DNA of 64,000 nucleotides from positions 806,001 through 870,000 of the forward strand of contig CAWDZK010000001.1 of NCBI GenBank assembly GCA_963807005.1, read 5' to 3'. Positions 7,850 to 15,104 of this stretch are shown here, piece by piece (positions within the stretch are counted from its first letter, which is position 1; each line of letters starts with the position of its first letter). The notes beneath the pieces were generated by a model. It saw only the letters and a list, made by a program, of their open reading frames with translations. It was not told the DNA's origin and made no database searches. Source of the stretch: CAWDZK01 sp963807005 (GTDB taxonomy: Bacteria > Actinomycetota > Actinomycetes > JACCUZ01). The translations under genes and the position numbers were made by a program.

Positions 7850-8379
7850 GCGGGCGCCGGAGGCGGGTGTTCGGGGCGCTGGCGCTGTCCCTCCTGCTGG
7901 CCGTCTTGGGCTTCCGGCTGCTCACCGGCCCGGCCCGTGTCCTCGAGATGAACCTGGTGATGCAGCTGCTGCGCCCGGTCGGCGACCGCGCGTCGGTGGT
8001 GGGCACCTACTTCCAGCTTCTGCCCCCGGACCAGGAGGCGTTCCGCGCCCAGCTGACGCCGTACTGCTCGTCGGTGATCCCGGTGCTGGCGCTGGCCGCC
8101 ATCGGGCTGTTCATCCTGAGCGGGACCTGGCCGCGACGCCTGCTGTCCGTCGGTACCGCCGCGGTTGTGGTCCTGGCCTGCAACGTGCTGCGCATCAGCG
8201 GCTCGCTGTGGATGGGGTACGAGTTCGGCGGCGGCGCGCTCGTGCTCTTCCACGACTGGATCGGCACCTTCTTCGCGCTGGCCTACACGATGGCCGGCTT
8301 CTTCCTGATGCTGTATCTGCTCCTCCCGAGCGCCACCGCCAAGATCCCGCGTGCGGCGCGTGTCAGCGACACCCTCTAA
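7846..8379 (+). CDS. Exosortase/archaeosortase family protein
   Basis: 177-residue polytopic membrane protein with about four or five helices. It carries the three catalytic elements of exosortases: Cys74 in TPYCSS, Arg116 in CNVLRIS and His136 in LFHDWIGT. Exosortases cleave C-terminal PEP-CTERM-type signals and transfer the protein to another surface molecule. This one is short: only the core domain is present. Probable substrates are the AEGN-tailed proteins at 3966 and 4652. The start overlaps the glycosyltransferase stop (ATGA). I do not assign it to a named exosortase class. PAP2-like phosphatases were considered but their KxxxxxxRP motif is absent. Confidence 0.82.
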   Translation: MSGRRRRVFGALALSLLLAVLGFRLLTGPARVLEMNLVMQLLRPVGDRASVVGTYFQLLPPDQEAFRAQLTPYCSSVIPVLALAAIGLFILSGTWPRRLLSVGTAAVVVLACNVLRISGSLWMGYEFGGGALVLFHDWIGTFFALAYTMAGFFLMLYLLLPSATAKIPRAARVSDTL

Positions 8380-8411
8380 AGGTCGCTGAGCGTTCATCCG
8401 ATTGGAGCAGT

Positions 8412-9905
8412 GTGACCCACCTCATGATCCAGGCGGCTCCCGCCGGGCCGGATCCAGCGCTGCTGGCGGTCCTTGTCGGCATGTCCGCGCTGGTCATGGC
8501 CCTGGCTTGGCGCACGGTCCGCCGGCTTCGCGTCCGGCGGGGGATCGTCGCGGGGCTGCGGCACAGCGATCCCGGTGTCCGCGAGGTGGCCGTGGTCCAG
8601 GCCGCCGACATGGGCCTCGCCACGACGGCCGGCATGCTGCTCCGGGCCGTCCGCGCCGAGGCGGACCCGGCCGTGCTGGCTGCCGTCGTACGGGCGGTCG
8701 CCGGCCGGCAGTGGGAGCCCGCCTCGACGGCGGGCATCGTCGAGCTGCGGCTGTGGGCGCGCGCCTACGCCGAGAAGCATCCCGAGCTGCGGCGAGGGAC
8801 CTCGTCTGCGCCCATGCTGCCGGGCGTGGTCGGTGCCGTCCCCGCCCCCTCCCTCGACCCGGCGCGGGCCGAGGAGTTCCGCACCCGGCAGGACCAGGTC
8901 CCGGACCTGAACGGGCCGGCGGAGCCGGAGCTGCGGTACGGGCCACCTGACGACGACGACCGGATGGGCCCGGTCCGGGTGCTGGTGACCGGTGCCGGCG
9001 GCCCGGCCGGAGTGGCCGTGATCCAGGCTCTGCGCCGGCACGGCCACCGCGTCGTGGCGGTCGACTCGGACCCCAGCGCCGCCGGCCTGCGGTTGGCCGA
9101 CGAGGGACATCTCGTCCCGCGCGCGGACGACCCGCACTACCTGGCCGCGGTGCTCCGCGTGGCGACCGTCACCGACATCCAGGCGCTGATCTGCACCGTG
9201 GCGGAGGAGTACGGCGCCCTCACCGGTGCCACCGAGTACCTGCAGGAAGCCCAGATCCGGACCCTGATGCCCGACCTGCAGTCGGTCGAGCTGTGCCTGG
9301 ACAAGTGGGCGTTCGCCGAGCACCTGCGCGGCGAGGCGTTCCCCACGCCGGAGACCGGCCTCGGCACCGCCGAGGGGATCCACGGTCCGTGGGTCGTCAA
9401 GCCGAGGTTCGGGCGCGGCTCGCGCGACGTCGTCCTCTGCACGACCCGGACCCAGCTCGCCAGCGCGCTGCGCACCGTGCCGCAGCCCATCGTGCAGACC
9501 CTGCTGTCCGGCCGGGAGTTCACCTGCGACGCCCTCGTGGACAGCGGCGGGGCGGTCGTGGGCACCGCGCCGCGCTGGCGCAACGAGACCCGTGGCGGCA
9601 TCTCCACGAAGGGGACCACGTTCGTCGACCCCGCCGTCAGCCAGGCGGCCTCGCTCGCTCTGAAGTCGGTCGGCCTCGTCGGGCCGGCGAACGTGCAGGG
9701 TTTCGTGTCCGAGGACGGCTCGGTGACGGTGCACGAGATCAACCCGCGGTTCTCGGGCGGGCTGCCGCTGACCCTGGCGGCCGGGTGCGACCTGGTCGAG
9801 GAGTACCTGCGCGACATGATGGGCCTGCCGGTCCGGCCGGAGCGTCTGGTGCCCCGTCCCGACGTCAGCATGAGCCGGTACTTCTGCGAGGTGTTCTCCG
9901 GGTGA
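8412..9905 (+). CDS. Membrane-anchored ATP-grasp protein with N-terminal helical-repeat region
   Basis: 497-residue protein with an unusual layout. An N-terminal membrane helix (about residues 13-31) is followed by an Ala/Arg-rich helical region resembling HEAT repeats (about 35-120) and a Pro-rich linker. From about residue 185 comes a Rossmann-like pre-ATP-grasp domain (VRVLVTGAGGPAGVAV). The rest is a CarB/PylC-type ATP-grasp domain with VVKPRFGRGSRDV and the metal-binding HEINPRFSGGLPLT. Such enzymes ligate a carboxylate to an amine through an acyl-phosphate. The GTG at 8412 follows GGAG; an ATG at 8424 is an alternative. Its stop overlaps the epimerase start. Substrate unknown; modification of a surface sugar with an amino acid is one possibility. 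Confidence 0.8.
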   Translation: MTHLMIQAAPAGPDPALLAVLVGMSALVMALAWRTVRRLRVRRGIVAGLRHSDPGVREVAVVQAADMGLATTAGMLLRAVRAEADPAVLAAVVRAVAGRQWEPASTAGIVELRLWARAYAEKHPELRRGTSSAPMLPGVVGAVPAPSLDPARAEEFRTRQDQVPDLNGPAEPELRYGPPDDDDRMGPVRVLVTGAGGPAGVAVIQALRRHGHRVVAVDSDPSAAGLRLADEGHLVPRADDPHYLAAVLRVATVTDIQALICTVAEEYGALTGATEYLQEAQIRTLMPDLQSVELCLDKWAFAEHLRGEAFPTPETGLGTAEGIHGPWVVKPRFGRGSRDVVLCTTRTQLASALRTVPQPIVQTLLSGREFTCDALVDSGGAVVGTAPRWRNETRGGISTKGTTFVDPAVSQAASLALKSVGLVGPANVQGFVSEDGSVTVHEINPRFSGGLPLTLAAGCDLVEEYLRDMMGLPVRPERLVPRPDVSMSRYFCEVFSG

Positions 9906-11056
9906 CCGGCCTGGGCGTCACCGTCCCGGTGGGCACCAGGCCGGAGATCATCAAGCTGGCGCCGGTCATCAGCGCGCTGCGCCACGCCGGTCACCAGGTC
10001 CGCTGCGTGGCCACCGGGCAGCACAGCGACCCGCTGCTGTACGCCGACCTGTTCGCCGAGCTCGGCTGCCCGCCGGACGCGGGCTGGCAGCTGTCCGGCA
10101 GCGAGGGTGAGCGGGTGGGTCGGCTGCTGGCGCACGCCTACGCCGACCTGGAGCAGCACCGACCCGACGTCGTCCTGGTGCTGGGTGACACCTACACGGC
10201 GCCCCTCGTGGCGATGGCGGCACGACGCGCCGGGGTCGGTGTGGTGCACGTGGAGGCCGGCCTGCGCTCCTTCAACGACGTGTCCATGGAGGAGTCGAAC
10301 CGCCGGATGATGGCGTCGCTGGCGACCCTGCACCTGGCCCCGACCGAGCTGGCACGTGACTTCCTCCTGCAGGAGGGTGTCGAGCCGGCCCGGGTCCGGG
10401 TCGTGGGCAACCCCGTCCTGGACGCCGTCCGGTCCGAGGGGGTGCGGCCGGTCCCGCTCGACGGGCGGTCCGGGGTCCTGGTGACGGCGCACCGCGCCGG
10501 CAACGTCGACGACCCCGAGCGGCTCGCCGTCCTCGTCCGCCTCGTCGAGGCGCTCGCCCGCCGGCACGGCGGCGTGCTGTTCCCCGTGCACCCGCGGACC
10601 CGGGACCGGCTCGCCGCGGCCGGACTGTGGACCCCGCTCGAGGCCCGGTCTCTCGCGGAAGGGATCCGGCTGGTGGAGCCGATGGGCTACGGCGACCTGC
10701 TGCGTGCCCTGGCGGCCAGCCGGATGGTGGTCACCGACAGCGGCGGCATCCAGGAGGAGGCGTCCTTCCTCGGCGTCCCCGTCGTCGTCATGCGGACCAC
10801 GACGCCGCGCTGGGAGGGCGTCCGGACCGGCGCGGCCGTCCTGACCGGCCTCGACGAGGACCGGGTCCTGGCGGCGGCCTCGCGGTTCGCCGACGACGAG
10901 GCCCTGGCCCGGGTGGCCGCGCTGCCGTGCCCCTATGGCGACGGCCGCACCGCGGAGCGGGTGGTCGAGGTCCTCGACGACCCGGCCGTCCGGGCGCTGC
11001 TGACCCCGGCCGAGCCGAGGCTGAGCACCGAGCTCCCCCACCGGGTCGCGCCGTGA
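9902..11056 (+). CDS. wecB: UDP-N-acetylglucosamine 2-epimerase
   Basis: 384-residue enzyme of the non-hydrolysing UDP-GlcNAc 2-epimerase family, interconverting UDP-GlcNAc and UDP-ManNAc. Visible family motifs are GTRPEIIKLAP at the N-terminus, HVEAGLRSF near residue 117, VTAHRAGN near residue 198 and TDSGGIQEEA near residue 278. The GTG start overlaps the ATP-grasp stop. With the deacetylase and glycosyltransferase upstream it suggests a ManNAc-derived or amino-sugar-containing surface polymer. The lipid-linked GlcNAc starter could come from the WecA homologue at 15105. The gene symbol reflects the family, not a demonstrated role. Confidence 0.88.
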   Translation: MTGLGVTVPVGTRPEIIKLAPVISALRHAGHQVRCVATGQHSDPLLYADLFAELGCPPDAGWQLSGSEGERVGRLLAHAYADLEQHRPDVVLVLGDTYTAPLVAMAARRAGVGVVHVEAGLRSFNDVSMEESNRRMMASLATLHLAPTELARDFLLQEGVEPARVRVVGNPVLDAVRSEGVRPVPLDGRSGVLVTAHRAGNVDDPERLAVLVRLVEALARRHGGVLFPVHPRTRDRLAAAGLWTPLEARSLAEGIRLVEPMGYGDLLRALAASRMVVTDSGGIQEEASFLGVPVVVMRTTTPRWEGVRTGAAVLTGLDEDRVLAAASRFADDEALARVAALPCPYGDGRTAERVVEVLDDPAVRALLTPAEPRLSTELPHRVAP

Positions 11057-11811
11057 CCTCGACGGCCGGTGCCCCGGTCACCGCGGTGACCGTGGACCTC
11101 GACGACACGCTCTACCCCCAGGCCGACTGGCTGGCCGGCGCCTGGCGGGCGGTCGCCGACGCAGCCGGCCATCGCGGTCTGGATGCGCAAGCCCTGCACG
11201 GGTCGCTGCTCCGCGCGTGCGCGGCGGGCTCCGACCGCGGCGGCATCGTGGACCGCGCGCTGGTCGACGTCGGGGTCGCCGCCGAGGGCGTCGCCGAGCT
11301 GGTCCCGCCCCTGGTCGCCGTGTTCGCCGCCCACCGTCCGCGGGTCCTGAACCCGTACCCCGGGGTGGTGCGGGCCCTGTGGGAGCTGACCCAGGTGCTT
11401 CCCGTCGTGGTCGTCACCGACGGCATCCCGCCGGTGCAGCGCGCGAAGGTGGAGGCGCTCGGCCTCGCCGACCTGGTCGCGGCGGTCGTGGTCTCCGACG
11501 AGCTCGGTGGCCGGCACCTGCGCAAGCCTGACCCCACCCCGTTCCACCGTGCGCTGGACCTCCTCGGCCGGGCGCCGGCCGGGGTCGTGCACGTGGGGGA
11601 CCGCCCGGGGAAGGACGTGCGCGGGGCCGCGGCGGCCGGGATGCGCTGCATCCGGGTCAGCACCGGGGAGTACGCCGGCGTGCCCGACGGCGAAGACCGC
11701 CCCTGGCGCACCGTGGCGACCTTCGCCGAGGCGGCCGAGCTGCTCCGGGCCGTGGCAACGGGTGCCGCTGGCGCCGCGGCGGGAACAGCCGCTGCCGTCA
11801 GCGGGTTGTGA
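11053..11811 (+). CDS. HAD-superfamily hydrolase
   Basis: 252-residue haloacid dehalogenase-type phosphatase. Motif I is VDLDDTLYPQ (nucleophile and acid/base aspartates), motif II is VTDG, and the later motifs are KPDPTPF and HVGDRPGKDV. It probably removes phosphate from a small metabolite or sugar phosphate. It starts at a GTG overlapping the epimerase stop and is the last member of the coupled chain that begins at 4652. About 100 bases then separate it from rpmE. The substrate cannot be told from sequence. Confidence 0.85.
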   Translation: MTSTAGAPVTAVTVDLDDTLYPQADWLAGAWRAVADAAGHRGLDAQALHGSLLRACAAGSDRGGIVDRALVDVGVAAEGVAELVPPLVAVFAAHRPRVLNPYPGVVRALWELTQVLPVVVVTDGIPPVQRAKVEALGLADLVAAVVVSDELGGRHLRKPDPTPFHRALDLLGRAPAGVVHVGDRPGKDVRGAAAAGMRCIRVSTGEYAGVPDGEDRPWRTVATFAEAAELLRAVATGAAGAAAGTAAAVSGL

Positions 11812-11918
11812 GGATCGGACCCTGCTCTGGCACACTGGTCCGCTGGTTCCGGTTCACGTCTCCGCACGCGCGCGGGAACGACCCGGCGACCGTCCCCACC
11901 GTGAGGAGAGCATCACCC

Positions 11919-12140
11919 GTGAAGGCCGACATCCACCCCGAGTACGTCGACACCACCGCCACCTGCACCTGCGGTGCGACGTTCACCACCCGCAGCACCG
12001 CGACGAACGGCGTGATCCACGCCGAGGTCTGCTCGCAGTGCCACCCCTTCTACACCGGCAAGCAGAAGATCCTCGACACCGGCGGCCGCGTGGCCCGGTT
12101 CGAGAAGCGCTTCGGCAAGGCTGCCTCCGGCTCCAAGTAG
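11919..12140 (+). CDS. rpmE: 50S ribosomal protein L31
   Basis: 73-residue bL31 of the zinc-binding type: the cysteines of CTCG and CSQC form a zinc ribbon. The GTG at 11919 follows GAGGAGAG at a spacing of eight and gives the usual VKADIHPEY start. In mycobacteria rpmE follows rho directly; here 8.1 kb of the exosortase block separates them. A hairpin terminator lies 10 bases after the stop. Possible promoter elements at 11806 (TTGTGA) and 11831 (CACACT) have a 19-base spacer and are weak. Confidence 0.96.
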   Translation: MKADIHPEYVDTTATCTCGATFTTRSTATNGVIHAEVCSQCHPFYTGKQKILDTGGRVARFEKRFGKAASGSK

Positions 12141-12150
12141 CTGTCCCGTC

Positions 12151-12187
12151 GGCCCCGGTCCGCCCCTCGAGGGCGCGGACCGGGGCC
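12151..12187 (+). terminator. Hairpin after rpmE
   Basis: Perfect 13-base arms, GGCCCCGGTCCGC and its complement, around an 11-base loop, beginning 10 bases after the rpmE stop. It probably reduces read-through into prfA. Confidence 0.75.
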
Positions 12188-12227
12188 GTCGTCGTGTGTC
12201 CCCTGTGCCCTTCCCGAGGAGCCCGCC

Positions 12228-13328
12228 GTGCTCGAAGCACCCGCCGAGATGCTGGCCGAGCACGCCCAGGTGGAGCGGGAGCTCGCCGACCCCGCCGTGC
12301 ACGGCGACCAGGCCCGGGCCCGGGCGCTGGGGAAGCGGTACGCCGAGCTGACCCCGGTGGTCGAGACGCACCGCGAGCTGCAGGCGCTGGCCGGAGACCT
12401 GGCGACCGCACGCGAGCTGGCGGCCGACGACGAGTCGTTCCGGGCCGAGGTCCCTGTCATGGAGGCCCGCCAGGAGGAGCTCGAGGCGCGGCTCCGGACG
12501 CTGCTGCTGCCCCGCGACGACAACGACGACAAGGACGTGATCGTCGAGATCAAGGCGGGCGAGGGTGGCGAGGAGTCGGCGCTGTTCGCCGGCGACCTGC
12601 TCCGGATGTACCTCCGCTACGCCGAGCGGGTCGGCTGGCGCACCGAGGTGATCGAGGCCACCGAGACCGACATGGGCGGCTACAAGGACGTCCAGCTCGC
12701 GGTGAAGTCGCGGGGCACCCCGCAGCCCGGCCACGGCGTCTGGGCCCGGTTGAAGTACGAGGGCGGCGTGCACCGGGTGCAGCGAGTGCCGGTCACCGAG
12801 TCCCAGGGGCGGATCCACACCAGCGCCGCCGGTGTGCTCGTGCTGCCCGAGGCCGAAGAGGTCGACGTCGCGATCGATCCCAACGACCTGCGTATCGACG
12901 TCTACCGGTCGTCCGGCCCGGGCGGGCAGAGCGTGAACACCACCGACTCCGCCGTGCGCATCACGCACGTCCCCAGCGGTATCGTGGCGTCCTGCCAGAA
13001 CGAGAAGTCCCAGCTGCAGAACCGCGAGCAGGCGATGCGGATCCTGCGGGCCCGGCTGCTGGCGGCCGCGCAGGAGGCGGCCGACCAGGAGGCGTCGGAC
13101 GCCCGCCGGTCGCAGGTGCGGACGGTGGACCGGTCGGAGCGGGTCCGCACCTACAACTACCCGGAGAACCGGATCGCCGACCACCGGGTCAACTACAAGG
13201 CGCACAATCTCGACCAGGTCCTCGACGGCGACCTGGACTCCGTGGTGCAGGCACTGGTCGACGCCGACACGGAGGCCCGGCTGCACAGCGGCGGGGGCGA
13301 GCCGCAGCGGGGACGCGACCGCTCGTGA
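12228..13328 (+). CDS. prfA: Peptide chain release factor 1
   Basis: 366-residue class I release factor that recognises UAA and UAG. The stop-codon-reading motif is P-V-T at residues 188-190 and the catalytic GGQ is at 232-234, nearly the same numbering as the E. coli protein. The PxT motif (rather than SPF) separates it from RF2. The start is a GTG after GAGGAGCC. PrmC, which methylates the GGQ glutamine, is the next gene, the usual pairing. The C-terminal tail is short and Arg-rich. Confidence 0.96.
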   Translation: MLEAPAEMLAEHAQVERELADPAVHGDQARARALGKRYAELTPVVETHRELQALAGDLATARELAADDESFRAEVPVMEARQEELEARLRTLLLPRDDNDDKDVIVEIKAGEGGEESALFAGDLLRMYLRYAERVGWRTEVIEATETDMGGYKDVQLAVKSRGTPQPGHGVWARLKYEGGVHRVQRVPVTESQGRIHTSAAGVLVLPEAEEVDVAIDPNDLRIDVYRSSGPGGQSVNTTDSAVRITHVPSGIVASCQNEKSQLQNREQAMRILRARLLAAAQEAADQEASDARRSQVRTVDRSERVRTYNYPENRIADHRVNYKAHNLDQVLDGDLDSVVQALVDADTEARLHSGGGEPQRGRDRS

Positions 13329-13351
13329 CCGCTGGTGAGGAGGAGCCCCTC

Positions 13352-14236
13352 GTGACGACCAGCGCGACGCTGCGCGCGGCGATCACCGGGGCGGCGACCC
13401 GACTGGCGGCGGCCGGCGTGCCATCGGCCCGCCACGACGCCGAGGTCCTGGCGGCGCACTCCCTCGGCGTCGAGCGACGTGACCTCTGGCGCTTCGCCGA
13501 GCCCGGCCCCGGCTTCCCGGCGTACGTCGACCGTCGGGCGCGGCGCGAACCGCTCCAGCACATCACCGGCACGGCGCCGTTCCGGCACCTGGACCTGCTG
13601 GTGGGCCCGGGGGTGTTCGTCCCGCGACCCGAGACCGAGGTCGTCGTCGACGCGGTCCTGGCCCGGCTGGCCGGGCTCGACCGGCCCCTGGTCGTCGACC
13701 TGGGCACCGGGTCCGGCGCGATCGCGCTCGCGGTGGCCACCGAGGCACCCGGCAGCCGGGTCCAGGCCGTCGAGGCCGACCCCGGCGCGCACGCCTGGGC
13801 GGTGCGCAACTGCGCCGGCTCGACGGTCGACCTCCGGCTGGGCGACATGGCCGACGCGTTCCCCGAGCTGGACGGCACGGTCGACGTGGTGGTGAGCAAC
13901 CCGCCGTACATCCCGGTCGGAGCCGTGGTGCGCGACCCCGAGGTCGCGGCCCACGACCCGGCGCCGGCGCTCTGGTCGGGGGCAGACGGTCTGGACGCCG
14001 TGCGGGTGGTGCAGCGGGTCGCGGCTCGGCTGCTGCGCCGGGGCGGCCACGTGGTGGTCGAGCACGCCGACCTCCAGGGGAAGTCGGCGCCCGCGGTCTT
14101 CACCGCCGCCGGCGGCTGGACCGACGTGCGCGACCATCAGGACCTGGCCGGACGCGACCGCTACCTGACCGCCGTACGGACGACCACCCCGGCCAGCACG
14201 ACCCCGGCCGGCCCGACCCCGGCCGGCCCGAGTTGA
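13352..14236 (+). CDS. prmC: Release factor glutamine methyltransferase
   Basis: 294-residue SAM-dependent methyltransferase that methylates the GGQ glutamine of release factors. It has an N-terminal helical substrate domain, the SAM-binding motif VVDLGTGSGAIAL and the catalytic SNPPYIP. I chose the GTG at 13352 because AGGAGGAG precedes it at good spacing; a GTG at 13325 that overlaps the prfA stop is the alternative. The C-terminus ends in short TTPA/GPTPAGP repeats that are probably disordered. The stop codon lies inside a strong intergenic hairpin. Confidence 0.94.
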   Translation: MTTSATLRAAITGAATRLAAAGVPSARHDAEVLAAHSLGVERRDLWRFAEPGPGFPAYVDRRARREPLQHITGTAPFRHLDLLVGPGVFVPRPETEVVVDAVLARLAGLDRPLVVDLGTGSGAIALAVATEAPGSRVQAVEADPGAHAWAVRNCAGSTVDLRLGDMADAFPELDGTVDVVVSNPPYIPVGAVVRDPEVAAHDPAPALWSGADGLDAVRVVQRVAARLLRRGGHVVVEHADLQGKSAPAVFTAAGGWTDVRDHQDLAGRDRYLTAVRTTTPASTTPAGPTPAGPS

Positions 14237-14259
14237 TCACGTTTACGTGATCAACTCGG
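14228..14259. repeat. Palindromic hairpin with CACGT-TT-ACGTG core
   Basis: Perfect 15-base arms (CCGAGTTGATCACGT and its complement) around a two-base loop TT, covering the prmC stop codon. It probably acts as a terminator. The same core with a compensatory base pair occurs at 40891-40914, so it belongs to a repeated family. Confidence 0.8.
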
Positions 14260-14292
14260 ACTGACCGCGGCCTGCAGGCCACGGTCAGTCCG
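14257..14292. repeat. Second palindrome after prmC
   Basis: 36-base palindrome with one mismatched pair (C14268/A14281). Outer arms are CGGACTGACCG and its complement; the centre is GGCCTGCAGGCC. It directly abuts the preceding hairpin, giving tandem stem-loops between prmC and sua5. Tandem terminator is the simplest reading. Confidence 0.75.
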
Positions 14293-14339
14293 GGGAAACC
14301 GCGGTAAGGGCCGACCGGCTACGACGAGGAAGGAGACCG

Positions 14340-15008
14340 ATGGGCTGGATCCGGCGCTACGACATGGCCGAGCCGACCGAGCGGCCGGTCGGGCTCGACC
14401 TGGCCCGCGACGCCGTGCGCCGCGGCGAGCTCGTCGTGCTGCCGACCGACACGGTGTACGGCCTGGGCACCGACGCCTTCTCGCCGGACGCCGTCGCCGG
14501 GCTGCTCGCCGCCAAGCGGCGCGGCCGGGACATGCCGGTCCCCGTCCTCGTCGGCTCGCCACGCACGCTGGACGGCATCGCGGCGGGGCTGACCCAGGCC
14601 GCCCGCGACCTGGTCGAGGCCTTCTGGCCCGGCGGCCTGACCCTGGTGACCCGCGCGCAGCCGTCGCTGCAGTGGGACCTCGGTGAGACCGGCGGCACGG
14701 TCGCGGTCCGGATGCCCCTGCACCCGGTGGCGATCGAGCTGCTGCAGGCCACCGGCCCGATGGGGGTGAGCAGCGCCAACCTCTCCGGCCACCCGGCTCC
14801 CACGACCTGCGACGAGGCGGTCGAGCAGCTGGGCGAGTCGGTGTCGGTCTACCTCGACGGCGGCCACTGCGGCGACCCGGTGGCCTCCACCATCGTCGAC
14901 GTCACCGGGGCCGTCCCCCGGGTGCGGCGGTTGGGAGCGGTGGGTCTGGACCTGCTCCGCGAGGTCGTGCCCGACCTCGACCCCGGGGACTACGGTGAGG
15001 CGTCATGA
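14340..15008 (+). CDS. L-threonylcarbamoyladenylate synthase
   Basis: 222-residue YrdC/Sua5/TsaC-type enzyme that makes threonylcarbamoyl-AMP for the t6A37 modification of tRNAs reading ANN codons. Motifs are VVLPTDTVYGLGTDA, KRRGRDMPVPVLV and MGVSSANLSGHPAP. It is the short form without the C-terminal Sua5 domain. A strong GAGGAAGGAG site precedes the ATG. Position after prmC and before the GlcNAc-1-phosphate transferase matches mycobacteria. Its stop overlaps a tiny ATG-initiated frame at 15005. Confidence 0.94.
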   Translation: MGWIRRYDMAEPTERPVGLDLARDAVRRGELVVLPTDTVYGLGTDAFSPDAVAGLLAAKRRGRDMPVPVLVGSPRTLDGIAAGLTQAARDLVEAFWPGGLTLVTRAQPSLQWDLGETGGTVAVRMPLHPVAIELLQATGPMGVSSANLSGHPAPTTCDEAVEQLGESVSVYLDGGHCGDPVASTIVDVTGAVPRVRRLGAVGLDLLREVVPDLDPGDYGEAS

Positions 15009-15082
15009 CGCAGCGTGCGACCCCCGTCCCGGAGGCGGCCGCCGGCATGCCCGGGCACCTCGCGCGCGACGCGTCGGCCTGA
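15005..15082 (+). CDS. Possible 25-residue coupled peptide
   Basis: A 25-codon frame (MTQRATPVPEAAAG...) starts at an ATG overlapping the preceding stop as ATGA and ends 22 bases before the next gene. It resembles no family I know. It could be a leader that carries ribosomes towards the wecA-like gene, a decayed gene remnant, or chance. No independent ribosome site is visible. Confidence 0.25.
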   Translation: MTQRATPVPEAAAGMPGHLARDASA

Positions 15083-15104
15083 GCCCGGGGGTCGGTCCGC
15101 ACTC

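Noticed and set aside
7846..8379. Call of the exosortase gene as a PAP2 phosphatase or generic membrane protein
   Set aside because: The Cys, Arg and His motifs occur in the order and spacing of exosortases and the PAP2 signature is missing.
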